The notes under the pieces: generated by a model
Databases searched by the model: none
The model's input: only the letters and a program-made list of their open reading frames with translations
Told to the model about the DNA's origin: nothing
Part shown: positions 9,700-21,531 of the stretch, piece after piece
Layout of the letters: the number at the start of each line of letters is the position of its first letter
How positions within the stretch are numbered: the first letter of the stretch is position 1
Program-made: the position numbers and the translations under genes
Assembly: GCA_036245805.1 (NCBI GenBank)
Contig: BTRK01000004.1
Location: 11,284,001 to 11,348,000, forward strand
Reading direction: 5' to 3'
DNA from: Pristionchus mayeri
Lineage: Eukaryota > Nematoda > Chromadorea > Rhabditida > Neodiplogasteridae
Length of the DNA stretch: 64,000 nucleotides

Positions 9700-12244
9700 A
9701 TGTCCAATGGAATGCCAGCATCTGAATCTCTAGAACGTCGTAATTATTCGCTTGAGGAGAAGTTCCATGCGTGTGTGGGCATAATCCAGAGCTTGCCCAA
9801 GACTGGTAATTCTTTTCGTCGTTCGATGCTAGTAGAATTCGTAAAGCACTTCTATTCATCTCGCATCTTTCTGAATCAACTTTACAATTAGGCCACGGTC
9901 GGCCCCTGCAACTCAAGCAGGCCGGGTTTTTGGAACCCCGAAGGCAGGGCAAAATGGTGAGCGATCGAGTGGAAATTATTGACGATTAATATCCAGGGAT
10001 GCTTGGAATCGAGTGGCAAACTTGAGTAGGGAGGAGGTAAGTGAACTATAGTTCGTATTTCAGGTCACCGTCTCTTAATTTTCCACACTCTCTCGCCGCT
10101 CGACCAGTCTAGAGAGTGTGGGGAACGGAGAGACGGTGACCCGAATTAAGAAATCTAAAGGCGTGCAATTCTTCTGCATTTTTGTTTAATTCACATGCGG
10201 TGAATTGTTTTCCCACAACTATAATAATAGACATATTCGCTCCACTGATATTGAAGTCTGCATGTCTGCGACATTATTGATGACTTCGGTTGGTAGCGAT
10301 TATATTAACGCTCAGGCTATGGAAGTGTACGTGGCCTGTCTACTCGAAGCGATCGATGTCGGATCTGAGACGTGGGTTTCGATTTTTTACACACATGCAT
10401 TACAATATTGAATTTAAAAAATATTTAGGTTGGACTGGAATGAGCTACTAGAGATATATTCTGATGACTACGACAAATTTGAACCGATTCTCAGGTTAGA
10501 ATCGTTAGATTACTAATCATTAGTTGATTTTCATATTCATTGCTCTTTGCAAGTTCTGCAAATGCAAATGTATGCTTCTAGAGACAATTTCCGCATACTC
10601 AATCGAGAGCTCATCAGGAAAGATGGTACGAAAGTGGTATGTGATCCTATTAAACAATTTTACTTTGCTGGAAACTAAGAATAACTATTTTTAGTATCGT
10701 CCTCGAAGTGGTCCTACGGATATAGAGAGGCTCAGTTCCGGACCGTTTTCAATCGAGGAGAAGTTCAATGCTTCCGTAGAAATCATGAGAAGTTTGCCCA
10801 ATCGAGGTTAGTTTCACATCCAAAATTAAGCAGATGTATCTGATTTATTGTTAGTTTCCTATTTTCAGGATTGCTCAGAGATCTGCAGAGCCTATCGCAA
10901 GGAGGAATTCAAAAACTTGGTGAATGGCTTTTCTAGCTACTCAATATCAGTAAAAGTAGATTCTCCTAATTCAACTCAGTATTGTGTGTGAGAGAGTGTC
11001 ATTGCGTAGAATTTTAATTGTATTGTCTATTTCAAGGACCGTTCACGTTTAACTTTTCGCAACTCTTCACACTCTACGCATTGTACAAGCAGGTTTAATT
11101 GATAATTATGATGATCTATCACGGCAATATAGGCAACTATTGGACCCTGCAACACCAGAAAGCCGTTCTTTAGTTTAGTGAAGAGATATAAATGGTTAGA
11201 GGCACTTTTGTTTTGTTAAATAATTGCAAGAGATGGTTCAGGGATGCATGGAAACGCTTGGGAGACACTACCAAAGAACAGGTATTATCGGAAATTTAGC
11301 AAAATGTGGTCGCACAGTAAGGATAAATCACATTGTTTACTCACCGTTTATTGTCAACCTCTCTTAATTATAGGCTATGGCCGGATACGTGATTGGAATG
11401 CTCGAGAAAATCGACGATTGCGCAGAACAGTGCATATCTCAAGCAACAATTTAACGGATATGCTTGCTATTTTTTTATTCTTAGGGTTGACTGGGACGAA
11501 ATGATCGAACAAAATGCAGACGACTACGAAACACTTGAGCCCATTCTAAGGTTATTTCTTAATCATGTGCTTAAACAATGATTGTAAAAAATTGTTTTCC
11601 AGAGATAAATTTCGAATCATCGATCGTGAAATAATGAAAGAGGATGGTTCGAGAGCGGAGAGAAAATTATGGTTTTCGATATTTCGGGACTAAAGACTAT
11701 GCGTCCACTAAAAGCTACGAAATATTAACGTACAATTTAAAGATCAGTTCAAGATTCGAGTTAGTCTTCATTTAGCCCATCATACGTTTATGTAGTGGAT
11801 GGAATGAAGATAAAACTAGCGACAGTATTTCAATTATATCTTTAAGGATCGTGTCCGATTTCACAGTCGAATCTGCGGCGTACTTTCGTTCAACTTCGAT
11901 CGGTATAAGGAAAGCGAATACGTGAAGGAAATTCGAAATGGTAATTCCGGAACTACCCCGTATTGTAAATTTTGTTTCGCAAATACAAATTTTGGAAAAA
12001 AATATTTAGAAAAAAATATGGAAATCCATTTATTGGAAAGACAAGTGGGAAATTAATTTCGGAAACACACATTTTTGGAAGTCACGTTTTGGAAATTTCT
12101 CCACGTCATAAAATTTCCAAAGTAAATTTTACAAATCGGGGTAATGCCGTAGTTCCCTACTTACGAAAAATGTAGATGGTTTTTTTTCCAGAACAGTCTG
12201 ATGGTGAAAACTCCGATACCCCGCATGCTGCTCTATCGAAGTGA
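9700..12244 (+). CDS. Protein with two acyl-CoA-binding (ACBP) domains
   Basis: The first exon (9700-9805) gives SLEEKFHACVGIIQSLPKTG, helix 1 of an ACBP domain. Further exons give ATVGPCNSSRPGFWNPEGRA (9892-9956), DAWNRVANLSREE (9997-10036) and MEVYVACLLEA (about 10319). A linker follows (LDWNELLEIYSDDYDKFEPI, then NFRILNREL). A second domain starts FSIEEKFNASVEIMRSLP (about 10755), then GPFTFNFSQLFTLYALYKQ (11037-11092), ATIGPCNTRKPFF, DAWKRLGDTTKEQ and AMAGYVIGMLEKI, with a matching linker (VDWDEMIEQNADDYETLEPI). The last exon ends at the TGA at 12242. ACBPs bind long-chain acyl-CoA esters in the cytosol. The first domain lacks the exon for the LYKQ helix, and without it the frames do not join. 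The second domain carries an extra 51-nt in-phase exon (10869-10919). In 11372-11465 the frame runs to a stop unless a donor is used within it. It could be two tandem genes rather than one. Confidence 0.75.
10050..10155. repeat. Palindromic MITE, copy 2
   Basis: It has the ends AGTTCGTATTTCAGGTCACC and GGTGACCCGAATTAAG with a CACTCTCTCGCCGCTCGACC hairpin core, and lies in an intron of the acyl-CoA-binding gene. Confidence 0.8.
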
Positions 12245-12651
12245 ACAACAGTGGCATTGGCATTACCACTCAACGCACTGTGAATATAAGCCCATTTCTC
12301 TAAGAGTGAATGAAAGAGTTTCACAGCGTTTCTACGCAAACATGTAAGAATGGGTTTCGACAGTGCTGAACACAGCGGCCAACTTAAGATTGCGTCATCT
12401 CATCTGGTTCATAAAACGAGCAGATAATATTGGCAAGCTGTCCATGGTCCTAAGGCAACAAAGATTCTCATCAAATTTATCAATGGAATGGAAGCTGAGC
12501 TGTACTTTTTTCATCGTCATCATAACATGGGAGAATAACATCATTTGAAGATGGCAGATGGTGGTTGATAAGAAAGGAATTTCCTTCTAGAATTGTTTTT
12601 TTTCTGTATTATTTGATGTCTTTTCCTCCCACAGATTAAAGAATATTTATG

Positions 12652-14150
12652 AGGCGAATCGCGAGAGAATCGACCACACCTCGGCGGTAGGAATAAAGTT
12701 TGTCCTGTCTGGCTGGCATTTGAGTTTTAAGAGACCGTCCACCAGAGAACGTAACAGGTTCACGGATGGCCAAAAATTCGATAAATCCCAAACTTTTTTT
12801 CTGAAGTGTGGGTACCGAGTGCTGATTGACGGCAGCAATAGCTAAGGCTAGGGGTCGATTTTAAAAAAGTTACAGGCACTTTTGGGGTCAAAAAAAAGAT
12901 ATCTCAGAATTATGCGCTATATAGATTTTCAGGTGTATTTTCATCAGTAAAAAGCGAATTTCGATATCAGAATGTCAGAAAATGCGAAATAAAAAAGTTT
13001 AGCCCGAAAAAACACTTCGATCTAAAAATGTCCGAGGTGAACATTGTCTATACGATTTAGTGTGAAATGTGTGAAATTTTCAGTTATTTTTTTTTTTTAT
13101 TTTCATCTAGTGTGAAATTTTCAGAATTTAAAAAATACCGACTTTTGAGATATTGTGATCCAATCAGCACACGGTACCCACACTTCAGAAAAAAAGTTTG
13201 GGATTTATCGAATTTTTGGCCATCCGTGGACCCCTGCACAGTTATTACGTTCTCTGGTGGACGGTCTCTTAAGTACTTTGAATATTGCTCTTTCAAACTG
13301 CGTTGTCAGAATTTTGATATCGGTCATCATCGTCGAGATTCAGAAGGCAAAAGGCGTTTGGATTCAGAAGGCGAAATATACTCTTTTCAGGAGCCCTTTT
13401 TTCTTTGAGCTGATTCGAGGAATGTATTTACATTATTTGAAACCCATTTAGTGCAGTGAGAGCCATCCCTCAGGTTAAAGCGGTTTAAAATATTGATTTT
13501 TTGAATTTGAGGTCATACCGTAATTTCTGACTAATGAAAGTGGTATAACCATTGGGGAAACAAGCTATAATGTTGTTTTGGAGGTTTTGGATGATTTTAA
13601 GCAATTGAAGATACGGAAGTACTCTTGCCCGGAACTCATTTTCAGGTCGTTTTCAGGTCAAAAGTGAGCCCTTTTTTTTGTCTATACCCCAATTTTCCTA
13701 ATTTTTGGCGAGAAGTGAGGCACATGTATGCTCTACAACTTGAGCATGATAACCCAAAATGTTTTTCCGATTTTCAAATTTACGCCACTTTTGGTATCCT
13801 CGACCGCCCCGCATCAGGTTGTAGTCCAGGAATGATGACGTCAACATAAAAGTTGTAGCACATGATGGTAGCTTTCATTGGAAAAAAGAGCGGCGCTCTT
13901 TCTTCACTTTGAACGGAATTATGATCATTTAAGTGATCGTGATTTGAATGTCGAAAATTGATAGCACCATATTTGGCCTTCTGAATCTCGACGATGACGA
14001 CCGATATCAAAATTCTGACAACGCAGGTTGAAAGAGCATAATTTGAAGTACCTATCACCATGTTTGCCTCAAGATAGGACAACTTTGATTCCTACCGCCG
14101 CTCACCCCCCTCAAATGGTCGATTTTCTCGCGATTCCTCTCTTATAGAAT
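12652..14150. repeat. Complex inverted-repeat element, 1.5 kb
   Basis: The outer ends (about 12652-12720 and 14060-14150) are inverted copies: AATCGCGAGAGAATCGACC faces GGTCGATTTTCTCGCGATT, and GGCGGTAGGAAT faces ATTCCTACCGCC. A second internal inverted pair lies at 12740-12835 and 13155-13270 (TTTTTGGCCATCCGTG and its complement). The right half is repeated, diverged, at 59640-59995, and parts recur at 31620-31800. No protein is encoded, and short open frames here are by-products of the repeats. Confidence 0.75.
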
Positions 14151-14842
14151 TATAGTCCCTACAAAATAACGGATGCAAGCTCATGCAACAAATTAACTGT
14201 GCGATACGATGTTGTATCCGTATTCATTTCTTGAAAGCGATGCTATTTTCTTCACTAGTAACAGAACAAGTACCATGTGACTATTACCTTTCTTATGAGT
14301 AGTATGCAAATGCGATTGATCGTAATTACCAAATTCTTATACAACTAATGTACAAGCACCGAAGCATAACTCTGGTGTCCTGATCATCTATGCAAAACAA
14401 TGGGTCATAGATGACATGATTATTCCGCTGATAGAATGGCTGTCATATTGAATAGTCAGCATACCCAATCTGCTTCACAAGCAGGCCTTCTTTCATATTA
14501 ATTTTTTGCTCGGTTATTGAGTGAATTACGGAACGTTTTTTGTTGCTATCTTCAAACTATTTGTATAATGTGCACAGTTCAGGTCGATTGATAAAGTCTA
14601 CCGATATGTAAAATAATTGTCAAATGTCATTTGCCTCCGCACTTCGATCTGTTTGCGATACGTATCCAATAATCTACATTGGAATGGTACTCGGTAGAAC
14701 GTTACATTCGGGAATTTGCTTCTCCAATCCCCCCCCCGCTTTCTCGATCGAGAGAAATAGAGTGTGTGTGGAATAATGATACTCTTCTCCCAATATCGTA
14801 CTCGTCGGTGCTGCATTACCATAAATTGCAAATCTTTTGCAG
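14151..14842. other. Intergenic sequence
   Basis: No supported gene apart from a possible upstream exon of the receptor that follows. No repeats recognised. Confidence 0.4.
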
Positions 14843-15560
14843 ATTTGTTGTGGCATAGTCTGCATTATTCCTTCCTTGCTACTTCTAATAGCCGTTGTCA
14901 GATCTTCGCTGCACACGAACTGCCGGTGAGATTTTTCGTCTTATTGAAATATTATTTAGTTCGTGAAAGTGATTTGGAATTCGGTTTTTAGGTATTTTGA
15001 CTTCTTAGATTTCGCACGCTAAAAATATCACATCATTGAAACAGTTTGCAAAAAGTTTGTTTGCAAAAAAAGCCTGAAAATGTAAACCCTAAAGAAGGTA
15101 AAGACATATCGTTCAAAGTTGCTATCATATACTCTCCAATTGCAAAACATGGTACTATGAGGATAATGTTTGGAAAATTCCATTTCAGAATTCTAATGTG
15201 CTTATGGATCGCTTCCCAACTGTCTGTATACGCTACAGTGTGGTGGACGTGTGTGATCAATATGATCGTAGAATAGCGATACTTCAAGGAATCCTTCGAA
15301 CCGAGTGGTAAGAATTCGCTCATTCCTTTCAGCGCAATTTCGATTTCAGGGCACGAAGCGTACATTCTCAATTGGTACGTTCCCTTTTGGCTTGCAACTA
15401 CGTGCTTCGAGCTGGGCATAAGCATTGAGCGTGGTACTGTACCTAAACAATACACTACAGCGACAATATTTTCAGGACTATCCATACATAATCCGTCAAA
15501 ATACCAAGGAAGCACTGCTCCTTACGCACTGATCTTCACCTACTTAAGCTTATCGGTGAG
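14843..15560 (+). pseudogene. Decayed 7TM chemoreceptor, sra/sre-like
   Basis: Exon 14843-14925 gives a membrane helix (IVCIIPSLLLLIAVV) ending SLHTNCR. It joins in phase (CG|A) to the exon at 15189, which reads ILMCLWIASQLSVYATVW. The join resembles the FHxNxRIL motif after the first helix of Sra-superfamily receptors. That frame meets a TAG at 15274. Later exons (from 15350 and 15476) read WYVPFWLATTCFELGISIER, similar to the TM3 end and ER motif of the family, but in a frame that does not join cleanly. I infer a receptor gene that has lost its frame. A mis-drawn intron cannot be excluded. Confidence 0.5.
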
Positions 15561-15955
15561 CAGTGGGAGCTAATATTAGCACCATTTCCCCTTTTACAGA
15601 TCGGATACTGCTGCCAAGCAGGTACTTATCCGATTTAACGATCGCACCCACACGTCACGTGCTTCTCTTCAAGGACGCGCGTACCCGAACAGAACTGACC
15701 AGATCACCGACTCTCGGTATTTCTCTGGTCTCTCATAAATTTTTTGTCAATGAAAGCGCTCACTATCGCTATCCCTCCCTATCACAATAACAACTAAAGA
15801 TACCTTTGAAATGACTCTCTTCATACCACATGCTCTCTCGCCTATCGGAATTGTCAGATATCACTCACAACTACGAGAATTATTTGGCGAATCTATCGCG
15901 GTAACAAGTCGGTGGAATGACCGCCTTTCCCGCCCCAAACCGAGACCATTTCGAA

Positions 15956-15962
15956 TATAAAA
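15956..15962 (+). promoter_or_regulatory. TATA box
   Basis: TATAAAA stands 38 bases before the ATG of the small secreted precursor gene at 15994, a typical core promoter arrangement for a highly expressed short secreted product. Confidence 0.65.
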
Positions 15963-15993
15963 GACGGTGCTTCCATAGCTTGGGACAGTAGCC

Positions 15994-16940
15994 ATGAAGT
16001 TGCTAGCGTTCCTCCTGCTCGTCGCCCTATTGGGATGCGCTGTTGAGGTACAAACGATAGTTTTACAAAGACATTTTGTTCGGATCAATATTATTTGCGC
16101 TAAAGTGACATACAAAAGTGAATATTCAGGCGCGGAGATCATACAAACGCTCGGCCGGACTGGAGGTGAGCATACTTTGCGCACAAAATATTCTTGTCTC
16201 AGGAAGTGGATACCAGATATGACAGACAAATTTAAATTAGAAAATTTGAATGCATACCGCATATGCTTACACTGCACAGCTTTAGCAAAAAGAGAGAAGC
16301 CGAGGTGAAATCTTATCATGTTGTTTCCCGATAATCAAATCTAAATTTTCAACCGTCTCGATTTACATCAGTGGGGCCCAAGTGCAACCGTAAGGATGTA
16401 CATTTTCGATCTTCCAAATATAAAATATGCAGGTCGCCACAGCATTTACCAGCGAGACGATTCGAGCCAGGAGATGGGCAGACCTGCAAGGAGGCTCCGT
16501 ACGCAAGAAGAGAGAGGTCGACGCTTTTCATGTTGTTTCGTGATATTCAAATCTCAATTTTCAAGCGTCTAGATTTTCATCAGTTGTCAACGTTCACCGA
16601 GCAATATGCAAATTGAGGATGTTCTAAATATAAAATATGCAGGTTACCGATACTATTCGAGCCAGGAGATGGGGAGACTTGCAAGGAGGCTCCGGGCGCA
16701 AGAAGAGAGATGTCGAAGTGAACTATTATCGTGTTATTTCAATCTCAATTTTCTCATCTTCTAATTTCAGTTCAATTTTTGTTTCGCAATACACAAACAT
16801 GTACATTAAAAAAAAAGATTGCATGGAACATATGCTTGTTCAGCTCAGCTTCGCCAGCCGGATGGTTTGTTCGAAAGCTCGTAAATAGGACAAACCGGAC
16901 GCAAGAAGAGAGAGGTCGAGGTGAACTTGTTCCATGACCA
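15994..16940 (+). CDS. Small secreted precursor with repeated dibasic-site exons
   Basis: The ATG at 15994 opens a classical signal peptide (MKLLAFLLLVALLGCAVE) that ends at a GT donor. Three following acceptors or acceptor-like sites lead to repeats of one module. The exon at about 16433 reads SETIRARRWADLQGGSVRKK then REVD. The exon at about 16643 reads DTIRARRWGDLQGGSGRKK then RDVE. Further copies retaining only the KKRExE part lie near 16290 (SKKREAEV) and 16900 (GRKKREVEV). Each module carries RARRW and R/G-x-RKKR, which are good furin or dibasic cleavage sites. The layout is that of a precursor processed into short peptides, possibly neuropeptide-like, with different modules used by alternative splicing or decayed after duplication. 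I do not recognise the family and no function should be assumed. Confidence 0.5.
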
Positions 16941-17160
16941 TGTACACTCTCTGAAACATCTTCGGACATAATTTCGCTTTGAGGTCGTTGCTGCTATCAA
17001 CCACCGAGAAAATAGATCTCCTGCTAGCAATCACCGCGACTAGCCTTTCGAAAACAGGAAAGATGAGGAAAATGTTTCCCGTACTGCTGAGTATCGAATC
17101 ATGATAAATTTCTTCTCACAAAAAAAATGATTATACACGTCTCAATATTCTTTCATCTCA

Positions 17161-17181
17161 ATATATATATATATATATATT
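17161..17181. repeat. AT dinucleotide microsatellite
   Basis: Ten AT units stand about 170 bp beyond the apparent 3' end of the CR1-like LINE. Confidence 0.85.
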
Positions 17182-17724
17182 TATGCTATTTCAGTCGAAA
17201 TAACGTTACAAAATTGAAATAGAATAGGCAATTAATGAAGGTTAAAATGAAGATTGAATAATGGTACACATTTTCATTCTCCATTCTAGCGCTCGTGATG
17301 GGCGGTGATCCCTGACCCCGCTCTTTTCCGACCTAGTTTGGGGAATCCTCTCCCGTCAGCTTGGGCAACCCGGAGAGTATCGCCTACTTGGTACACTTCA
17401 AGAGGAGGAGCACGGACGGATTCCCATCGTCTCGAGTGATCTACCGTCAAGAAAGCCCCGCTGTCTGCGTTGTGAGTTCCTAACCGGCGCAAGTCAGGTG
17501 TTCGGCGGCAGGATGATCTACTTCGATGCTCAACGGAGATCCGTCACGATCGTCCCTACAGTTGACCAGAGAAGCCAAAGAAGATCCCATCCCTTGACCT
17601 AACGACGCTCTGAGACCGAAGATCCCCATTCCCTCCACACTGAAGTCACCCTCCTGCAGGACCATTGTGCCTGACGTCAGGATAAATATGATATGATATG
17701 AATGGTACAATGGGATATGGGGAT

Positions 17725-18621
17725 CTACTCAGGGAAACCGGTTTGATTCTTGGACTTTACTAAAAGTCTTGCCGCTCTTGGAAAGAAACTATTGTGTCTG
17801 TAGTTGTGGTGCGATCCAGGATTATTGAAGTTCATTCCGTTTCGAGTGTAGTAAATTTTGAAATAATGTGGTTTTCGGTTGGAAATACTATATTTGCCTC
17901 GGATGAGATTTGTGGCTACTCTCTTATCAATCGCTATTCTACGCTTCTCTAGGGACTCAATGCCTAGTCTCTTGTTGCGATCGAGAGCAGTGGGCATGTT
18001 TTCCCAAGTATGATTGAAACAGCGCATAAATAAGCGTCGGGTGAAGTAGTTTTGTACCTTTTCCAATTCCTTTTTATCCTTGTTTTGGTAAGGGCTGAAT
18101 ACGGATGAAGCGCTTTCTAAAATCGGTCTAATGTACATTGAGTACGTTTTTAGGAGTACTTCTATATTTGTGGTTCGTAAGGCTCTGAGGATAGTGTGAC
18201 TAGTAGTTTTGGCTTTAATGGATACGGTAGTGCAATGATCGGAAAATGAGAAGTTTTTCTGGACAACAAAACCGAGGTCCTTCACTTTTTCTTTTTGTTC
18301 CAGAGTTGTGGATCCTATAGTATATTTTCGCTTTGTATTTGCTCTGCCTAGGTGCAATGAGTTACACTTATGAGCAGCAAGGGGGAGTTGCCACTCTTCC
18401 GACCAGTTTACGATAGTGTCAATCGCAGCTTGTAGAGGGGCGGGTGAATTTCCCTTCCTAAAGGATCGATATATTTTTATGTCATCAGCATACATTCTTG
18501 CAACGACGCCATGATTTTGTACTAGAGTAGGGATTTCTGATGTGTAAATAAGGAAGAGTAAGGGGCCAAGGACTGACCCCTGTGGGACGCCGCTAGTTAC
18601 AGACATTGATGTAGAGAGCAC
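17725..18621 (-). pseudogene. LINE ORF2, C-terminal reverse transcriptase part
   Basis: It contains SGVPQGSVLGPLLFLIY (RT block 4) and the catalytic YADD box (RMYADDIKIYR), followed by the thumb and a C-terminal domain ending about 298 residues on. It continues the upstream part at 18631 in the same frame, separated by one TGA (DRSFQV, stop, VKDVLS), so it is the same ORF broken by a nonsense change. Confidence 0.9.
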
Positions 18622-18630
18622 ATCTTTTAC

Positions 18631-19290
18631 TCACACTTGGAATGATCTATCTGTGAGGTATCCTGTTATCCACTTGATTGTATTTTCGGAGAGACCTATG
18701 GTGGTTAGCTTAAGTTTTAGCTTGAGGTGGGATACTCTATCAAATGCTTTTGCGAAATCAAAATAGTCTACTGGTTTCCCTTCACTAATAGAGGCTGTCC
18801 AGTGTTCGAGGACTTCGAGCATTTGAAGTTCACGCGATCGGTTCTTGCGGAATCCGTATTGCATATCGGGGAAAATGTTTAATTGTTCACAATGGTTGAT
18901 AATAGATTTGCACAAAATGCGCTCGAAAACTCGGCAAAAGAATGATGTAATAGAGATGGGCATGTAGTTTAGGGGATTGGAAAAAGGGGGCGACTTCTTA
19001 ACAGGAGTTACTATGGAATGCCTCCAATGGGAGGGGACTGTACCAGATTGGTAGGAGTTCCTAAAGATCATTTCAAGGGCTTCGGAAATGGGTACGGCAA
19101 TTCGTTTTATGAATGAAAGGTCAATGTTCTCAGGGGTTTTGCAGGAGGAGCGTTTCCATTTCTCAATAAAGGCGCAGATCTCGTGTCTAAGAAACTGGGA
19201 TTCTTCGTAAGTACCTATATGGGGGAAGGCAACGGTATTTGGAAATTTTCCGTTATCGATGGTGAATACGCTTACAAAAGTCTCGGCTAG
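18631..19290 (-). pseudogene. LINE ORF2, N-terminal reverse transcriptase part
   Basis: It carries RT fingers and palm motifs: FRNSYQSGTVPSHWRHSIVT, PVKKSPPFSNPLNYMPISIT, then YGFRKNRS and the first catalytic aspartate in VDYFDFAKAFDRVSH. It reads from the edge of the inserted mariner-type element to the in-frame stop near 18628. Removing the insert rejoins it with the linker coded at about 20205-20330. Confidence 0.9.
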
Positions 19291-19292
19291 TA

Positions 19293-20204
19293 TTAGGTTG
19301 TTGCATAAGTCCTGTGGAATTTTCAAATGTTGCCTTCCATCTTCTTGTTGGATTGATAGATGAACTTCGGGATATTGATTACTAATGAGGCCTTGCATAC
19401 TCTTTCATATGCGCACCCTATCAGCATTGCCCAATCAGAGAGGCGAAAACAGGATCCGGTTAAAATTACGAAAATTCATCCATCGAAAACGCAACATTTC
19501 TTAATTTTCTGTTTTCTCTGAAGCATGAATGCTCAAACAATGGTGGTTATATGAAGCCCCAACCTTTACCCTATAAACACTTTTTCTCATGGATGCTGGA
19601 AGTTACACCCTTTCGAGGAATGCATTGATCTAGACATGACTACATTGTTGCATTTCGGTGTTGATTTTGCATATTTCTGAAAAATAAGAAATTCAAATTT
19701 TCTGAAACGGAGAAGAAGCAAGCTCCAATATTTTTTATGAGAATATAGCCTCTTCACGGGTGCATACAGCGCACACATGACGGAGCCTGTAGGCTTGGTT
19801 TTCCATTCAAAAAAGAACGTACAAGTCACATGCAGCCGAGGTCTGCTCATATTTTTGCAATCATGTAATTTGGTTCAAACCCACTCACATGGCAGGTCTA
19901 ACCTATTTTTTGAAAGAATATCAATGCTACTTCTCAGCTAACAATATGAAGTTGTTTCTTGGATTTTCCTTCCAAATATCTAGATAAATAAATTTAAAGC
20001 AAAATGTGGTCAACTGTTTGCATTTGGGTAAATCATAATTTCTTGCGTTGGTGGCAAGATCGGTTTGATTGAATATGTGTGAACAAAGTTCAAGCATACC
20101 CCTAAACAATGTTATGTTTGTTGGCGATTAAGATTTGAGACACGCGAGTTATGATTGTTCAAAGTGCGGACACAAAAAACCACAGGACTTTTGCAACAAC
20201 CTAA
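19293..20204. mobile_element. Non-autonomous mariner-type element inside the LINE, copy B
   Basis: TTAGGTTGTTGCATAAGTCC opens the element and TTTTGCAACAACCTAA closes it, with TA on each side. It is 912 bp, related throughout to 4120-5010, and lacks transposase. Its insertion into ORF2 of the LINE shows it moved after the LINE arrived. Confidence 0.9.
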
Positions 20205-20328
20205 TAAGTTCGCTTTGCCTAGGTCATCCATGACTAGAATACCATCAGCTCTCTTTAAGCCTTCGACTCCCTTGGATTTATTGGCACAGCGTTTCATAAA
20301 ACGGAAAAACTTGGTCTTATCGTCGCTT

Positions 20329-21420
20329 TCAATCACTTTTTTTTTCAATGGTTTTGTGGTAACGCTGCAACTCTTTGCGAAACTTTTTGTTGAGAGACTC
20401 GAATTCCCTTTCATCTCTTGGGTCTTTACTATTTATCGATTTCTGCCACGCATGGAAGCGCTTTCCTAAAAGTCGCTCAATATGGGGAGGGAGTTTGCCA
20501 TGAGAAAGGCTCACTTTGGTCCAAGGAACATGCGTATCTATTGACTTCTGAATGACACTTATCAAGAGGTCGTACATAAGATCGATATTTGCTATTTTTG
20601 AGAAGGCGCTTGTCCAATCAATGCTCGCTAACTGAGAGTTAATGAGGTCATAATCAGCATTTCTGTAGTCGCGCCTCAGGGTGAAAGCGGGTGCTGAATG
20701 ACTCATTGCAAACTTGAATTCGACCGTCGAATGGTCAGACATTTCGAAAGGAGGGCATACTTCAGTTTGGGTGATGAGGCTGGGATGGTTACATAATACT
20801 AAATCAAGGACGTTTTCCTTTCTGGTAGGTTCTTTTACAAATTGGGCAAGTTTTGCTGAGTTACAGAGGTCAATGAATGATTGTGAGGGAGGGTTAACTG
20901 CTTTTGGCTGGGGAGTGGGGAAGATTGTCCAGTTGATATCGGGTAGATTAAAGTCGCCAGTAACTATTGTTGGTTGGGGGCATGAGCAAAGGTCAAGAAT
21001 TGACTTGGCAAGAGAGGCAGTTTGTATCGTATTTGCTTTGGGATTACGGTAGGCGCAGACAATCCTAATTAGGTCACCATTTATATCAACATCGACTGCT
21101 AATAGTTCGTGGGATTCAGGTACAGTTTCATCAGCAATCTGTGCAGCACTTATGGACGAATGTAGTATGATCGCTACACCACCGCCTCTAGAGTTTCTAT
21201 CTCTTCTGAACACATTGTAGTACTGTTCGTGGTCACCTAGGAGAAGCGAGGTAGGGAATGTGGGAGAGAGCCAAGTCTCAGTGAGGCAAATCATAGTAAA
21301 CTTTTTAGAAAGGGTTTGCGAAAGGTAGTGTAGTTTGTTTTGGACAGAGCGGCAATTGGCTAGGATTGCGGAGAATGAAAGTGAGTTTCTGTCTGAGTGA
21401 TGTTTAGTCCGGCGAATCAA
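20329..21420 (-). pseudogene. LINE ORF2, AP-endonuclease domain
   Basis: The open frame of 363 residues begins with an N-containing motif (ANCRSVQNK), followed by ICLTETWLS (catalytic Glu), IVTGDFNLPDINW (Asp/Asn pair) and SDHSTVEF (the SDH motif). These are the signatures of the apurinic-like endonuclease that nicks target DNA for target-primed reverse transcription. The frame ends prematurely at 20329. The linker continues in another frame (SDDKTKFFRFMKRCANKSKG), the shift lying in a run of A residues. Confidence 0.9.
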
Positions 21421-21531
21421 TACCAGTTTCCCTGAGTGCCGAGATTGGGAGGGGCACCAAAGTGGGAAACGTGAGAGATGAAGGGGTTGGGGTGCGAGTA
21501 CTGGTAGGAGAAGGGATTGATGTCAATGGGA

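Noticed and set aside
15033..15515. 160-codon minus-strand open frame
   Set aside because: It is opposite the receptor-like exons, which have acceptors, donors and membrane-helix character on the plus strand. The minus frame reads across these splice sites.
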